From contig NC_067473.1 of NCBI RefSeq assembly GCF_947179515.1, forward strand, positions 83,730,013-83,794,012: DNA of 64,000 bases. Direction: 5' to 3'. Shown in pieces: positions 23,345 to 36,436 of this stretch. Position 1 is the stretch's first letter. Each line of letters starts with the position of its first letter. A model generated the notes under the pieces. It was not told the DNA's origin. It saw nothing but the letters and a program-made list of their open reading frames with translations, and did not search any database. The translations under genes and the position numbers were made by a program. The stretch is from Apodemus sylvaticus (lineage: Eukaryota; Chordata; Mammalia; Rodentia; Muridae).

Positions 23345-24655
23345 AAAAAGTATAACAACCTTAGCCATTCTGACTGGTGTAAGATGAAATCTCAGGTTTG
23401 TTTTGATTTGCATTTCCCTAATGACTAATGAAGTTGAGCATTTTTAAAGATGCTTCTCCGCCATCCGAATTTCTTCGGGTGAGAATTCTTTGTTTAACTC
23501 TGTACCCCATTTTTAATAGGGTTGTTTGGTTTTCTGGAGTCTAACTTCTTGAGTTCTTTATATATATTGGATATTAGCCCTCTATCTGATGTAGGATTGG
23601 TGAAGATCTTTTCCCAATTTGTTGGTTGCCGATTTGTCCTCTTGATGGTGTCCTTTGCCTTACAGAAACTTTGTAGCTTTATGAGGTCCCATTTGTCAAT
23701 TCTTGATCTTAGAGCATACGCTATTGGTGTTCTGTTCAGAAACTTTCTCCCTGTACCGATGTCCTCAAGGGTCTTCCCCAGTTTCTTTTCTATTAGCTTC
23801 AGAGTGTCTGGCTTTATGTGGAGGTCCTTGATCCATTTGGATTTGAGCTTAGTACAAGGAGACAAGGATGGATCAATTCGCATTCTTCTGCATGCTGACC
23901 TCCAGTTACACCAGTCAGAATGGCTAAGATTAAAAATTCAGGAGACAGCAGGTGTTGGAGAGGGTGTGGAGAAAGAGGAACACTCCTCCACTGCTGGTGG
24001 GGTTGCAAATTGGTACAACCACTCTGGAAATCAGTCTGGTGGTTCCTTCGAAAACTGAGCACCTCACTTCCAGAAGATCCTGCTATACCACTCCTGGGCA
24101 TATACCCAGAGGATTCCCCACCATGTAATAAGGATACATGCTCTACTATGTTCATAGCAGCCCTATTTATAATTGCCAGAGGCTGGAAAGAACCCAGGTA
24201 TCCCTCAACAGAAGAGTGGATGCAAAAAATGTGGTATATCTACACAATGGAGTACTATTCAGCCATTAGAAACAATGAATTCATGAAATTCTTAGGCAAA
24301 TGGATGGAGCTAGAGAACATCATACTAAGTGAGGTAACCCAGACTCAAAAGATCAATCATGGTATGCACTCACTAATAAGTGGATATTAACCTAGAAAAC
24401 TGGAATACCCAAAACATAATCCACACATCAAATGAGGTGCAAGAAGAAAGGAGGAGTGGAGTGGCCCCTTGTTCTGGAAAGACTCAGTGAAGCAGTATTC
24501 CACAAAACCAGAACGGGGAACTAGAAAGGGGTGGGTGGGAGGACAGGGGGAGAGAAGGGGGCTTATGGGACTTTCGGGGAGTGGGGGGCTAGAAAAGGGG
24601 AAATCATTTGAAATGTAAATAAAAAATTAAATCGAATAAAAAAAAGTATAACAAC
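23345..24655 (+). mobile_element. Young L1 insertion with 5' inversion (twin priming)
   Basis: Perfect 15-bp target duplication AAAAAGTATAACAAC at 23345-23359 and 24641-24655. The left part (23360-about 23905) is ORF2 on the - strand (129-codon frame MRIDPSLSPCTKLKSKWIKD...). The right part (about 23906-24640) is ORF2 C-terminus, 3' UTR and A-tail on the + strand. This inverted-then-direct layout is the signature of twin priming during L1 reverse transcription. Near-identical to the full-length copy at 46-52.8 kb. Confidence 0.95.
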
Positions 24656-25754
24656 AAAAGTTAAAAACATAAAAAACCTCATGGATGTAAAGAGGCTGGA
24701 GAACTGGGAGGGGTCAGAAAACTCCATGGAGCAAAGCTAGGACATGAGAAGAGCACACACAACCCTTAGCTGTAGAAAGCACGTGCCCCCAGGATCCTAG
24801 ATGGCGACCTCAGAGTCAGCTGTGAAAACAGGCACGCACTTACATTTGAAAACTAGAAAGAGGCAAATTGTTCTCACAACCTAAAATAATCAAGCTAGAA
24901 TTAAAAACAAAGAAAACCAAAATGCATTATAGTAAAACTACCAGAAAATTAAAATGTAAGGTGAAAACTTCCAAAGTGTCCCAGAATAAAGACTTGTTAT
25001 TTCAAAAGAAGCCCTGTGTGGTAGCACACACCTGTAGTACCCAGCACTATGGTAAGACGATCTCTTGAACCCAAAAGTCCACAGCCAGCCTGGGCAAAAA
25101 AGAAATAAAGTCAAAGGATGGAAAATGCTGGAGAGAAATGTCATTAACAAATGGAATGGGGTTGGGGCAGGGACATGAGAGGGATAATGTGAGAGCCCAA
25201 AGGAAAGCCTTCAGAGAGCATCTTTGTGGGTACCTTTCCCAGAAAAAAAAATCTTCTTGGAGCATCTCAGCTCAATCAGCAGAAGAAAAAAATATCTGAC
25301 TTTTTAATAATCTTTTAGGGGGTAGCAGGAATTTGACACCATGAAGTTTATTTTAGTATAGTGTATGTAATAAAAAAAAAAAGCATGGAGAAGCCAGATA
25401 CTGGCTAAGACCATAAATGAGGAGTTTCTGTTGGGCCACAGTACAGACTGAAAGTTAACTCTGTATCCCAGAGTGAACTGCGGGGAAGCAAGGAAGGTCT
25501 AATTCAGGCCCGTGCTCTTACCAACTGTTAGGCTATATACTTCAGAATAATTGGCTAGCAGGTACAACGGTCTAGGTTCTACTCCCAGATACAAGGAAAG
25601 GAAATCTTGGTTAGCCACGTGTTCTTGGACATATTTCTGACTTTTCAGTTCTGTTCTAGTGATCTAGTGACCTGCACACATTCACTTCCAGTTCACACCA
25701 TCTTTTCCACTTTATACTCAAAGTGAGTCACAAAATCAGTATATGTAAGCCCCC
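24656..25754. other. Intergenic DNA with a B1-like fragment
   Basis: A diverged B1 lies at about 25010-25110 (GCCCTGTGTGGTAGCACACA, CAGCCAGCCTGGGCAAAAAA). Otherwise nothing recognised. Confidence 0.5.
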
Positions 25755-26123
25755 TGCATTAGTTACTTCTATTGCTATAATAAAGCATGATAATAAGCAA
25801 GGCATCTTATAGGAGGGACATTTATTTGGAGCTATGGTTCCAGAGGGGTAAGAGTCCATCACAGTCACAGTGGGGAAGTGTTGCTAAAGAGCAGGCAAGC
25901 ATGGAGGCTGCAGCTGGAGGCTTGGACCTTGATCTATAAGCATGGAGCACACCATGCACACTTGCAGTGGTGCATAGCTTTTGAAACCCCAAAGTCCACC
26001 ACCAATGACACACTTCCTCCAGCAAAGCCACACCTTCTAAACCTACCCACACAGGGTCACCAACTGGGAAACAAATATTTAAATATCTTAGCATATTGGA
26101 CCATTCTCATTCAAACCACCACA
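25755..26123 (-). mobile_element. Rodent LTR (MT/MaLR-like), antisense
   Basis: TG...CA ends. Blocks such as GTGACTGTGATGGACTCTTA (- strand) and, on the + strand, TTTTGAAACCCCAAAGTCCA and CACACTTCCTCCAGCAAAGC are typical of a common rodent LTR family. No perfect target duplication found, so boundaries are approximate. Confidence 0.7.
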
Positions 26124-26329
26124 CCTTTCACCATTCATTTTAAATTATGCCTCAGCTACTCTGAGCCTTTTGCATAATATACTTTAGGATCCATGTATCA
26201 ATGTCAACAGAATAAATTGCTGAAATTAAATTCAATCATGATTTGACAACATGTACTAGTCAGTTGCTCAACTTTTCTAGGTCTAAGACAAAACAATCTC
26301 TCCAAACAGTAAGCATTACAGTAAGTCTC

Positions 26330-26582
26330 ATACACAGACATAAACAGTTAGACACACCACACACATACACACACAGACATACATACAACGCACACAGAAA
26401 TATAGACACAAACACACATACAGAGACACAGACATGCACATGTACCTACCATATATATACACAAAGATACATACACACAAATACATACCATATACACACA
26501 GACATGCACACATATACACAGACAGACAAAGGTACACATACAAATACATACCACTCACACAAACAGACACATACACACAAAC
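26330..26582. repeat. Degenerate (CA)n / ACACAGAC-type repeat
   Basis: About 250 bp of CA-rich simple sequence (ACACA, CATACA, CAGACA units). It produces overlapping low-complexity frames on both strands that are not genes. Confidence 0.9.
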
Positions 26583-28080
26583 CTCAGAAAAATGGCATGC
26601 TGCTATCAGTAAATCTGATCTTTCTATAGGTATTAATTTAAGACTCCTTTAGTTTCTTTAAACAATATAGTTTTTGTGATAAAATATTTAAAAACTTATT
26701 AAAATTATCCTCTGTTATTTCCTATTTTTTATATTGTAGATGACTTTTTCCAGTTCACTGTGTGTTTGTGATCTTGAGTTCTGAGGCTCTTTCTACATTT
26801 ATTTAATGTGCTTTTTAGCAGACTCTTCTACATAGTTAATATAATCTAAAAATATTATGTTTTGTTCTTTGGTTCTGAATTAATGTCTTTTATTGCCATT
26901 TATAATATAAATTCAGATCCTGAATACAATGTCACATGTACATGATAGGCCTTCCCGTCTTCTTGTCAGTGGGCAGCGTTTAGTTTTTTGCCATTAAGAA
27001 GTCAACTATATCTAGGTTTTATCAGATTGGCACTTTCCTTTAGACTTTGCTTGCTTTCTCATACATACCTAGGTGCTAAATTTTTCTCAGGTACTTTTCT
27101 GTCTATTCTGAGGTATTATATGGGCATTCTTTCCTATTAATCTGTTGAGATATAGTTGATTTTTAAGTGTATCTTAATTCCTACTTGGTTTTGAGGCATC
27201 ATCTTCTACATTTTATTGGATGTTCTAAGTATATTAAAATGTAGTGAAGGATTCTGATGTCTGTTTACTTAAGATATCTATGCCTTCCTTTCTCTGTGAC
27301 ATCTTTGCCTAGTACTAGAGCAATGTTGGGATCCGAGAATTAACTGAAGAGTATTCCCTCTTCTAATGATTCATTTGCTTTTGTTGTTTCAATTGATGAC
27401 AATCATTTTATTATCTTTAAACAATCTATTTTTAATTAGTTTATTTGGTTACTTTGGAGTCCAGTAAACACACCACATGTGAAGTCTAATAAGTCTATAA
27501 AGATACAACATCTTTACAGAAATGAAACTTTTACAATGAGTGATTGTTACAGTAGCATATATGTCACTGTTTAGACAAATTATATGAGTTTATGAAATCA
27601 TTTCAAAGCTGTATAATGCAATTTAAGTTTTAGCGTTAGGTAGAACTAGTGTATAAGATGTATTGGTTATTTCCCATAGCAGTTATATTGCTTCATTAAT
27701 TTACTCTATAGCATCATAATAAGATATATTTCAACTTATTCACATTTTGTCAACCACAAGTATGTATGAGCTCCTAATTGTTTTCAGTATTTTACTAAAA
27801 TAACACTATCTATATTTAGAATGTATTTGGAGCACTGTACTAAGTATAAGTGTCTTTGAAGAGTAATAAACATCAACACTTAGAAATTGAAAATAAATTA
27901 TTTAGCATTTTCTAAAATCACAACTCTAAATATATTCCTTAATACAAAATATACATCTATATGCTTCAAAAACATGTTGAAAGCTTTCAAAACTTGGTTT
28001 CTTAACACTTCCAAACTAATAGTTTATTATTAGTACAATAACACTTTAAATACTATTTCATTTCATTTTTTATTTTAATT
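26583..28080. other. AT-rich intergenic DNA, ancient antisense L1 traces
   Basis: The part from about 26950 to 27250 (e.g. TTTTTGCCATTAAGAAGTCA, CTGTTGAGATATAGTTGATT) has the look of a very old L1 on the - strand. The remainder has no recognised feature. The 3' UTR of the - strand HERC gene should extend into the right end of this interval; no poly(A) site was fixed. Confidence 0.4.
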
Positions 28081-28082
28081 TA

Positions 28083-28280
28083 GGTATATGATTGTTTGTC
28101 AGCATGTAGTCTGTGTAGCATATCCCTGGAGTGTCTTGGAGGTCAAAGGAGAGTGTTAAATCCCCTAGGACTGGAGTTACCGATGGGATGTGAGCCGTGT
28201 CGGTGTTGGGAATTGAGCCCTGGTCCTCTGGAAGAGCAGTCAGTGATCTTAACCACTGAGCGCTCTCTCTAGCTCCCAGT
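28083..28280 (-). mobile_element. B3-type SINE, antisense
   Basis: Contains AATTGAGCCCTGGTCCTCTG, GAAGAGCAGTCAGTGATCTT and AACCACTGAGCGCTCTCTCT, the reversed tRNA-related head of B2/B3. Confidence 0.85.
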
Positions 28281-28490
28281 ACTGAACATTTTAAATATTT
28301 AGCATATTATTAAATGAATATTGTTGTTCAGAAAATATTTCAGCCAAGACAAACATTACAAAATAGCAAGGTTAAGAATGCAGCTAATATTTTACAGATT
28401 TTTTCTCACTAAAAATATTAATTTATAACTTATTTATCTCAAAAACTGTGCAACTAAAGTAAAATCTTTTAACCTCTTGTCCCTACTTAG

Positions 28491-28556
28491 ATTAAGGAAA
28501 GAATGAAGTATCCCAAAGTGAAAACCCTAACTCTTGAAGCTGTGAACTGCTGGGAG
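28491..28556 (+). other. Exon-like block opposite the HERC 3' UTR, unidentified
   Basis: Acceptor CCTCTTGTCCCTACTTAG, 66 bp open in one frame (IKERMKYPKVKTLTLEAVNC..), donor GGAG/GTGAGT. It lies 21 bp beyond the HERC stop codon on the opposite strand. Not recognised; possibly chance. Confidence 0.2.
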
Positions 28557-28577
28557 GTGAGTGTCTCTGCATCATTC

Positions 28578-28786
28578 CTATCCAACAAATCCCTTGTTAT
28601 TGTTGATTGCAACCTGAAGTGCTTCCTTCATCCTTCTCATTGTGGAATACTTAGGCAGGTCTAGAATACTGTGACATGTCAATGATCTTGGGTTATCATT
28701 TTCACTGAAGGCTTCAGGACACCGGAACACTATCCCTTCAGACTGTAGGCCTTTCACATGTAGCCTATCACTTCCTGTAAGAAACA
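28578..28786 (-). CDS. Herc6: HERC coding exon 10 (HECT C-lobe, catalytic Cys, stop)
   Basis: Acceptor CCTTTCTAG/TG. Encodes FLTGSDRLHVKGLQSEG, the active-site LTCHSILDLPKYSTM and the terminal AINNNKGFVG; stop TAG at 28578-28580. The cysteine, the leucine-proline pair and the C-terminal acyl-transfer region are all kept. Confidence 0.93.
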
Positions 28787-31700
28787 CTAGAAAGGAATAC
28801 AATTTTGTTAGGAATTTTTTTCTAGAAGTTTTCAAGATACATAAGAAGAATTAATAATCACATTTAATAAATATTGGGTACACTGTTCATGCAAAAAAAA
28901 CTGCACAGAAACAGGGACAGGGAAAGCCTAGAAAAGTCATGGCTTTTGGGGTTTGTGCTCTACAAATATATGTGTGTTGCCATTAAAAGGATCTATTACA
29001 TGAATAATGGATATCTATTATAGTACTTACAGAGGAACTTTTTCTTTTCATCCAAAGTTAGTTCATGAAAAGCCTTCCAAAACAGCAGAATAGTTGGGTG
29101 TGATTTTTCATATCCATTTTCATACTTTGAATTCTTGAGAACAAGAGAAAAAAAGAAAGTTTTAGGAGGGATATGCATCAGTCATTTGGAAAAGTTAGAG
29201 AGTACGTGGTTTACTACTTACATTTTCAAATTGTTTCCAGTCACAACTAGCATTTCCAATTATTGCTTCCATTAGTTCTTCAGGCTGGAACTGCCTAATT
29301 ATATCCCAGTTACACACTTTGTAAAATCCTCTACGAAATTCTTCATAAATCGTTTTTATAGAGATGTTAAAAATGTGATCAACACACTTATACACATAGT
29401 CTCTCCTTGAGGGAAGGAAAATAAAAAACCAATGACATGCCTTATCCTGGACCACAATGCTATCTATTTTTCTCTTTTTACTCTATTGAGAAAGAAAATT
29501 ATATCTTCTGTGTAGCCCACAAATCTATACAAAACAGGGAAATGAAAACCTGGCTAACTAGAAAAAAGGTCCTTAGAGAATATAAGAGAATAATTCAGAC
29601 TTTAGGGTATTCTCATTTCCATTATTCTAAGGAGCAATTGTATATCCAATCTGAATATTTGACTTTGAACAGGGACATGTCTCAGTGAGCTCATTGTACA
29701 TGGATAATGTACTATAACACACCTGACCTACTAAATATTGTAACTTAGCCATTTTCCCTCACTAGCTGTTCTCCAGCATCAGAAGAAAGTATTGTATCAT
29801 ATATAGCTAGCTTAAAGAATGGTCAAAAATCTAAAGTATATGGAGTATGGCGACTATGGAATGTCATGCTTTCACATCACAGGAAACTATGAGGATCAGT
29901 CCAACAATTTGACCCTTGCTTCTTTGCCTCTATACATTCCTTTCTGAGATCCTTGTCTGGCTACTTCTTATTTGCAAGAAACCACATAGTAAGCATTCTC
30001 TCCAGCATGTGATGCTTCCCCTTTCCGGGCAATTTCTATGCAATCATCAGATTTTCCTATGAAAATTAAATTCTCATGGCTGGCTCTTCTGTTCTCCCTC
30101 CATCCCCCATCACTCTTTCAGTGGATTACTTTGTGAAAATAAGTTCTGCAAGGCTGTCTTTGCATTATAGGATGCATTTTCCACAGTATGATAGATTTCC
30201 AGTGGTAAGTGATACTGTATAGATGTGGTTTGACTCTGTCAGCAAGCATATATGTGGTGAAATTTACTTCTCCCATTGTTGGATATTAAGAAGGTAGAAA
30301 TTTGATCTAACTATGGTGTTCATGGTGGGACCTTTGGAGAGTGATTACAGTTACATGAAATCATCACACCAGAGCCCCATGACTGAACTCTGGTAGTCTT
30401 ACCAAGTGAGGGAGGGAGATGAGAAGAGACACACATCCACACTCTTTTTGTCTGTCAGGTGCTGCCCTCTCACACTCAAGATGAGGCTAGCAAGAAGGCC
30501 ACCCACAGATATGGTCCTTGAATTTCCAGAACTGTGCCATAAAACTCTTTTCCTTATAAAGTTACCCAGTATTTGATATTTCATTATAGTAATAAAAGTG
30601 GACTAAGTGGGGTAGCCATTAAAGACATGTCTACACCCACCCCACCACCCCTTTAAACAGCTTTTGACAACTAGCCTATTTGAACCACTTCTCTCTGTCC
30701 TCCCTATAACCAATCATGTGCTCCCAGTGTAACAACCAGTTTCCCAAAAGGAAGGAGGGAGAGGGTGGAATGTGAGAAGACACAAAGGAAGAGAAATACA
30801 TAAAGAGGGCATAGGGAGGGGAAACAGAAAAGACATGAAGGAAAACCTCATTTGTATCATTTTCCAATGTTTATGGTCTAAACATTCCTGCCATGGCTGA
30901 CTTCAAGTTACTAATACTTTAAATAATAACCTTTGAACAGTGTAGTGACTATTCCTGGTTGTCAACTTGACTATATCGGGAATGAACTGCAATCAAGAAT
31001 TGGAAGGCTCACCTATGATCCTAATCTGAAGGTTCAGAGATACAAGTTTCTGACCTGAATCTTGGCATGGAGATCTTGAAGCATAGTGACTATGAATTCC
31101 AGAAGATTAAGACAAGGAGATCTCCAAATTCAAGGTCATCTGTGATTAAAGGTGCAGTGGTACATGCCTTTAATCTGCGCTACACTCTCTGCTGGAGACC
31201 TGCAGCCTTTAATCTGGGCTACACCCTCTGCTGGAGACCTATATAAGGACATTGGAAGAAGGAAGACTTACTCTTTCTTGCCTGCTTGCCTTGTGGGACT
31301 GAGCAACTGCTAGATCCTTGGCCTTCTATCCACAGCTGCTGCTGACCATTGTTGGGGAGTTGGACTACAGGCTGTAAGTCATTGAAAAATTCCTAACTAT
31401 ATAGAGACTACCCATATGTTCTGTGACTCTAGAGAACCCTGACTAATATAAACAGTGATGAAAATTTTGCAGTCAGATCCCATAAACTGGTACCAGCTGT
31501 TTCATTTGATACATTACATGATGGTCTATTTAGCTATCAGCTTTCTGACCACTAGGATATGTTACATATTTGCCTTTTTCATGCTTCTCTCACCAATAAC
31601 TAGAATACCGTGTGGCAAAGAATAGGGACTTAAAAGATACCTTAGAGGACAGAAATATTTATTCTTGAATCATTTCCTCTCTTCTACGTGTTTAGCATTC

Positions 31701-34700
31701 TAAAAAACAAAACATCTAAAACGGACATCTAAGAAGCTCAAATACACTTTATATTGTATCAATATAAACATTTGTGTGCTTATTCAAAGTAGATATTTTA
31801 GGTCTCTAAACTTACTTGTTGTTTTCATTCACAGGCACAGAGTTCCCATCTGTAATCAAATGAACATCTTCTTGATCCCAGTATATCTGTAACAAAAATA
31901 TAATCAACTGATAAGCATGAATATGAATCTGTCATTATTATCCATATACCCTCTCTAAAATTTTACAGAAAGTAAAATCTTTAAAAATACTGATATTTCA
32001 TATTAAAGGCTCTATAATAAAATTGTATTTAAAGTAATAGATAATGACTAGGAATATATCTTAATTGTACAATACTTTATTGGCATAGGTGCAATCTCCA
32101 GCAACTCCTTGTGACACTAAAACATACATACATACATACAACAAAACTGATTAAAGCCAATCTATAATCTAGGTTTCTTGCTACTCACAGAAAAATACAT
32201 GTGAAGTTCTTCAATATCATCAGCCCCGCAATTTAGAACTTCTTGCAAATTCCTATTGAAAAATTGATTTAAAATAATATATTTGATACCACAAAATTTC
32301 AAAGTAATCATTCAATGGGGAAAATTAAATAATATAGACTTGCACAAAATTCAGTATACATTTTGTCTCCTATTCCTTCCCACTCATCTTAGAATAATCT
32401 TGATTTAGAATTTGGTTAGTCTACTCTACCTCATTGATAGTGCTGTGTATTGTGAAAATGATTATGCAGACAAGATTCTAAAGCAGAGAGGGTTTATTTT
32501 GCAAAGTCGGGCGTCTTTGGTTGTCACAGTTAAAGGTTGTCATCTAGTGGATAGTGACCCCAGACACTATTAAATACATCACATGCCCTGAACAACCTGC
32601 CACAAAGAGAATTTAAACAACCAGATGTCTGTGGTTATGGCTCAGTAGATGATCTTGTTTGAGAGGGAGGAGGCCCGGAGTTAGATTCCCAATCAAAACA
32701 TTCAAAACAGAAAAGGCAAAAATGTCAAAAGTGTCACTCTTGAGAAACTCTTCTTTAATAAAAAACCTACCACTAATGGACCACTAGGGGAAAAAAAGAT
32801 TCATTTCATTCAATTTGCTATCAACACTTTAAGAAAAATTTGTGTCAGAAAAAGGACATTTTATACACTTAGTTCCAGTGAACCTGTACATACTTTTATT
32901 TTTTGGATAAACCATATACCTATTTACTTATGGCACTATATCTTCATAAACCACATGCATAAGCACTTATGGTAATAAATCAATTTATAAAGCATATAAA
33001 TTCACTATAGCACCATATTAATAAATCATATCTACATACATGTACTCATAATACTGTATCCATTTATAAATTATATCTCTGTATAATCAGTCATAGTATT
33101 ATATTTTTACAAATCACATCTATCTATACCATCTTATCACACTGTATTTATAAGCCATATCTCTGTATATATACATACTTATATCACTATATCCATTTAT
33201 AAACCACATCTATGTATATGTACTTATCATGCTATATTTATTATAAACCATATGTATATATGAACCTATAATACTGTATTTATAAATCATATCTATCTAT
33301 ACATATATGCACTTATAACACTAATTTACTTATAAACCACATTACATATATTTATAAGTATAGCACTGCATCTGTTTATAAGCTACATATATATACATTT
33401 ATACATTGCATACATTTGTAAGCCATATCTATATATGTATATGCACTTATAGCATCATATATATTTATAGGATAAGAAGGATGACCCATGTTCATCCTGA
33501 GAATTTCCCTAAGTACTTTCCACCTTGCTAAAGAGCCCAGGTCCAAACTCTATTATACTAGTTTTTTTTAATCAGGGAAACATCTGACTTTTCTTCATTT
33601 CTGAAGGCTTACTCTATTTACTGCAAGTCATGCTAACGGAAGCCCATCTACAGGGCACACAATATTAAAATTGAAGACTTTACCTTTGTCATGTGTGACA
33701 TTATTTATACTTAAAATGATGAGACTTAATGCTGCTTTTATAAAGCACTTACCTCCCCAAGAGAGGACTAAGTTCTTTTAAGTCTTCCAACGATGGTTTT
33801 TGGTCCAAAAGTTTTTTATATAAAGCAAGTGGGAAAGGAAGGTTGATAACCTTTAAATTACGTAGGGAGAGTCCACATAAGATCCCAAATAGGAAATAGC
33901 TGCTCTTCTCAAACTTGGGCTGGAAAATACATTTGAAAAAAGTTCCTAAGCTATTATAAATAATCAGTTATACAAAGGCACAATTAGACCAAAAAAAAAT
34001 AAATTTTAGCTCCCTTTTCTAATTAACATCACAAGTTAGACAAAAACTGGGTTTCAAAAGAATAAAAAAAATCAGACTCTTTTATAAGTTATAATGCAAT
34101 TTAAATTTCTTCTATAATGTTCCTTTTATTCTTTGTTTGTTTGCTTGAGACATACTGAACAAACTTTCTTTTGATAGTTCTCAAAACTAACTGTATAGCT
34201 GAGGGTGACCTTGAGCTCCTCTGCCTATATCTCCTAACTGAGGAATTACAGCCTCGTGCTGCCATGCCCAGCTTCTTGCATTATTTTCAATATAAATTAG
34301 CAATACAGAACATTAAGTAAATGAATTTTTGGTTACTGATATTATTTCTGAAACATAGAAACATGCTCTGGTAGAATTACAAAGTTTCCCTTTGGAATTT
34401 TGAGGTCCGGACCATCCCATTCATGAAGTCAATGAGGAAGGACAGTTGTTCTGCAGAACAATTCAGAAATTTTCAATTTAGCAGAATGAACGGCAGAGGA
34501 GTATTCCAGGAATGGTGGCTCCATTTGTCAATGCAGCCCCACATGGGCCTCTCCACTGGAGCGGACTTCATGGGGCTGAGTTCTCACTCTGGCAAACTGT
34601 CTTACAATGTAGACTTTTTGCCTACAAATGATCCTGTCAAGATGTCTTGTGCCACGAGACCTCTTGAGAGCTGACTTATGTCACCACAATGCCCTTGGAT

Positions 34701-36200
34701 TTCGACCTCTGAGCTCCTTAACAAGGTACTCGGGTACTAAAACAACACCAACCAAAACAGACCAATGCAGCTGCCCTCCCTTTTCTTCTCTGCATTCTGT
34801 CGTCCTCTTGAGAGAAACCAAACCAAAATGGACAAAAACTTTCCAGGCCAAACAACAAGCAGCCCAGGGAGGAAGCTTTCCTAGGTGACAGGATCCCCGC
34901 TCCAGTGCCTTTCTGCCTGTTAGCAGGTTCAGAGGTTCAGTGATTCACAAGATCTGTGTTCTCCCAGATCTCAAATGAGATTAAAGAACAGCACAAACAA
35001 TCTGCAAAGGCCTCTCGCTGTCAGGTTTCTATCCCATAATTTGTAATATGTACTCTGGTTCAACTTGATTTTGCTGTTTTATCAAGCCATATATAAATTA
35101 AAATAAAACTGTGTGTGTGTGCATGTGTGTGTGTGTGCACAGTCTGTTTTCTACTGCACTGAACTGTATGAATGTGCTTAAAAGCAAGGGCTTTGCTGTG
35201 CATGGTGCACTCCTACAACTCAAGCTTTTAGAAGGTGGAGGCAGGAGAATTGTGAGTTCAAGGCTAGCTTGGAAATATATAGTAAGACACTGAATAAGGC
35301 AACTTATAAAAAGATAAAAATGAAGAAAAAAGCATTATAGTCAAAGGAATCAACCAATATTTCAGAATTAATACCTATCTCTACTAGTTCAACAACAGTT
35401 TCTCTCTACTAATTTGAAACATTCTGTGTTATAACTCTAAAATTGAGGACACGTGCCAGGACACAGCTTTCTATAAACAGCCTGATCATACTGTAGCAAA
35501 GATGCTGCCCTGTGGATGATGTGGTTCTACTCAAAAATGTAGATGCCAGGTTGTACAGTCCAGAGTTTACACTATCCTTTGCATATTGCAGCATGTGATG
35601 CATTTCAGTAGAAAGACAGAACTTACAGTGGCTGGAAACCACATGTTGGAACCCTCTTCAGGATACATGAACATTCCGTATTGGGGGCTTGTCATCTCTT
35701 CAAATATACAGTGGAAGAACTCTGAACTCACTCCATAACCTTCAGGACGAATTTCTCTAATAAATTCAACCTAAAAAAAGAAAATTTATTTCAAGATTCT
35801 TATTTAAAGTATAGCTCTTTGCTCTTTATGGAAAAGTCTTCAGCCTGTTCTGACTTTCTGGAGCTCACTAGAATGGCTAGATCCACACAGCTCTTTTCTT
35901 TCTCACACCCTGTCTTCCCTCAGTTTGCTGCCAAGCAGTGAAAGCCAGGACCCTATTTATTCTCAGGTTGGTAAGTCAGTGAGTGGATCCTTTAGATTGA
36001 CACACTTATCACTGGAAGAAGGAACACTATCTTGATATAAAATGTGATATGCCTTAAACCTATGAGCCATGAAATTCTCAGGTTATTCCACCTTGTCTGT
36101 CTTAATACTAGCTTTCAGACCAAGCAGCCTTGACTCTAATGAACAGCTATTTGTGTTCTCCAGTCCCTACTCAAAGTACTTCTAGTGAGCGTGGGCTAAG

Positions 36201-36247
<47 letters not shown>

Positions 36248-36400
36248 ACATATATATATATATATATACATACATGCATATGTATATATGTATATATGTA
36301 TATATGTACATGTGTATATGTGTATATATGTATAAGATATGCATATATATAAAATATGTATATATATATATATAATGTGTATACATCTTTCTAAAAAGAG

Positions 36401-36436
<36 letters not shown>

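Noticed and set aside
23494..23883. 129-residue frame on the - strand as a separate gene
   Set aside because: It is the inverted ORF2 piece of the twin-primed L1.
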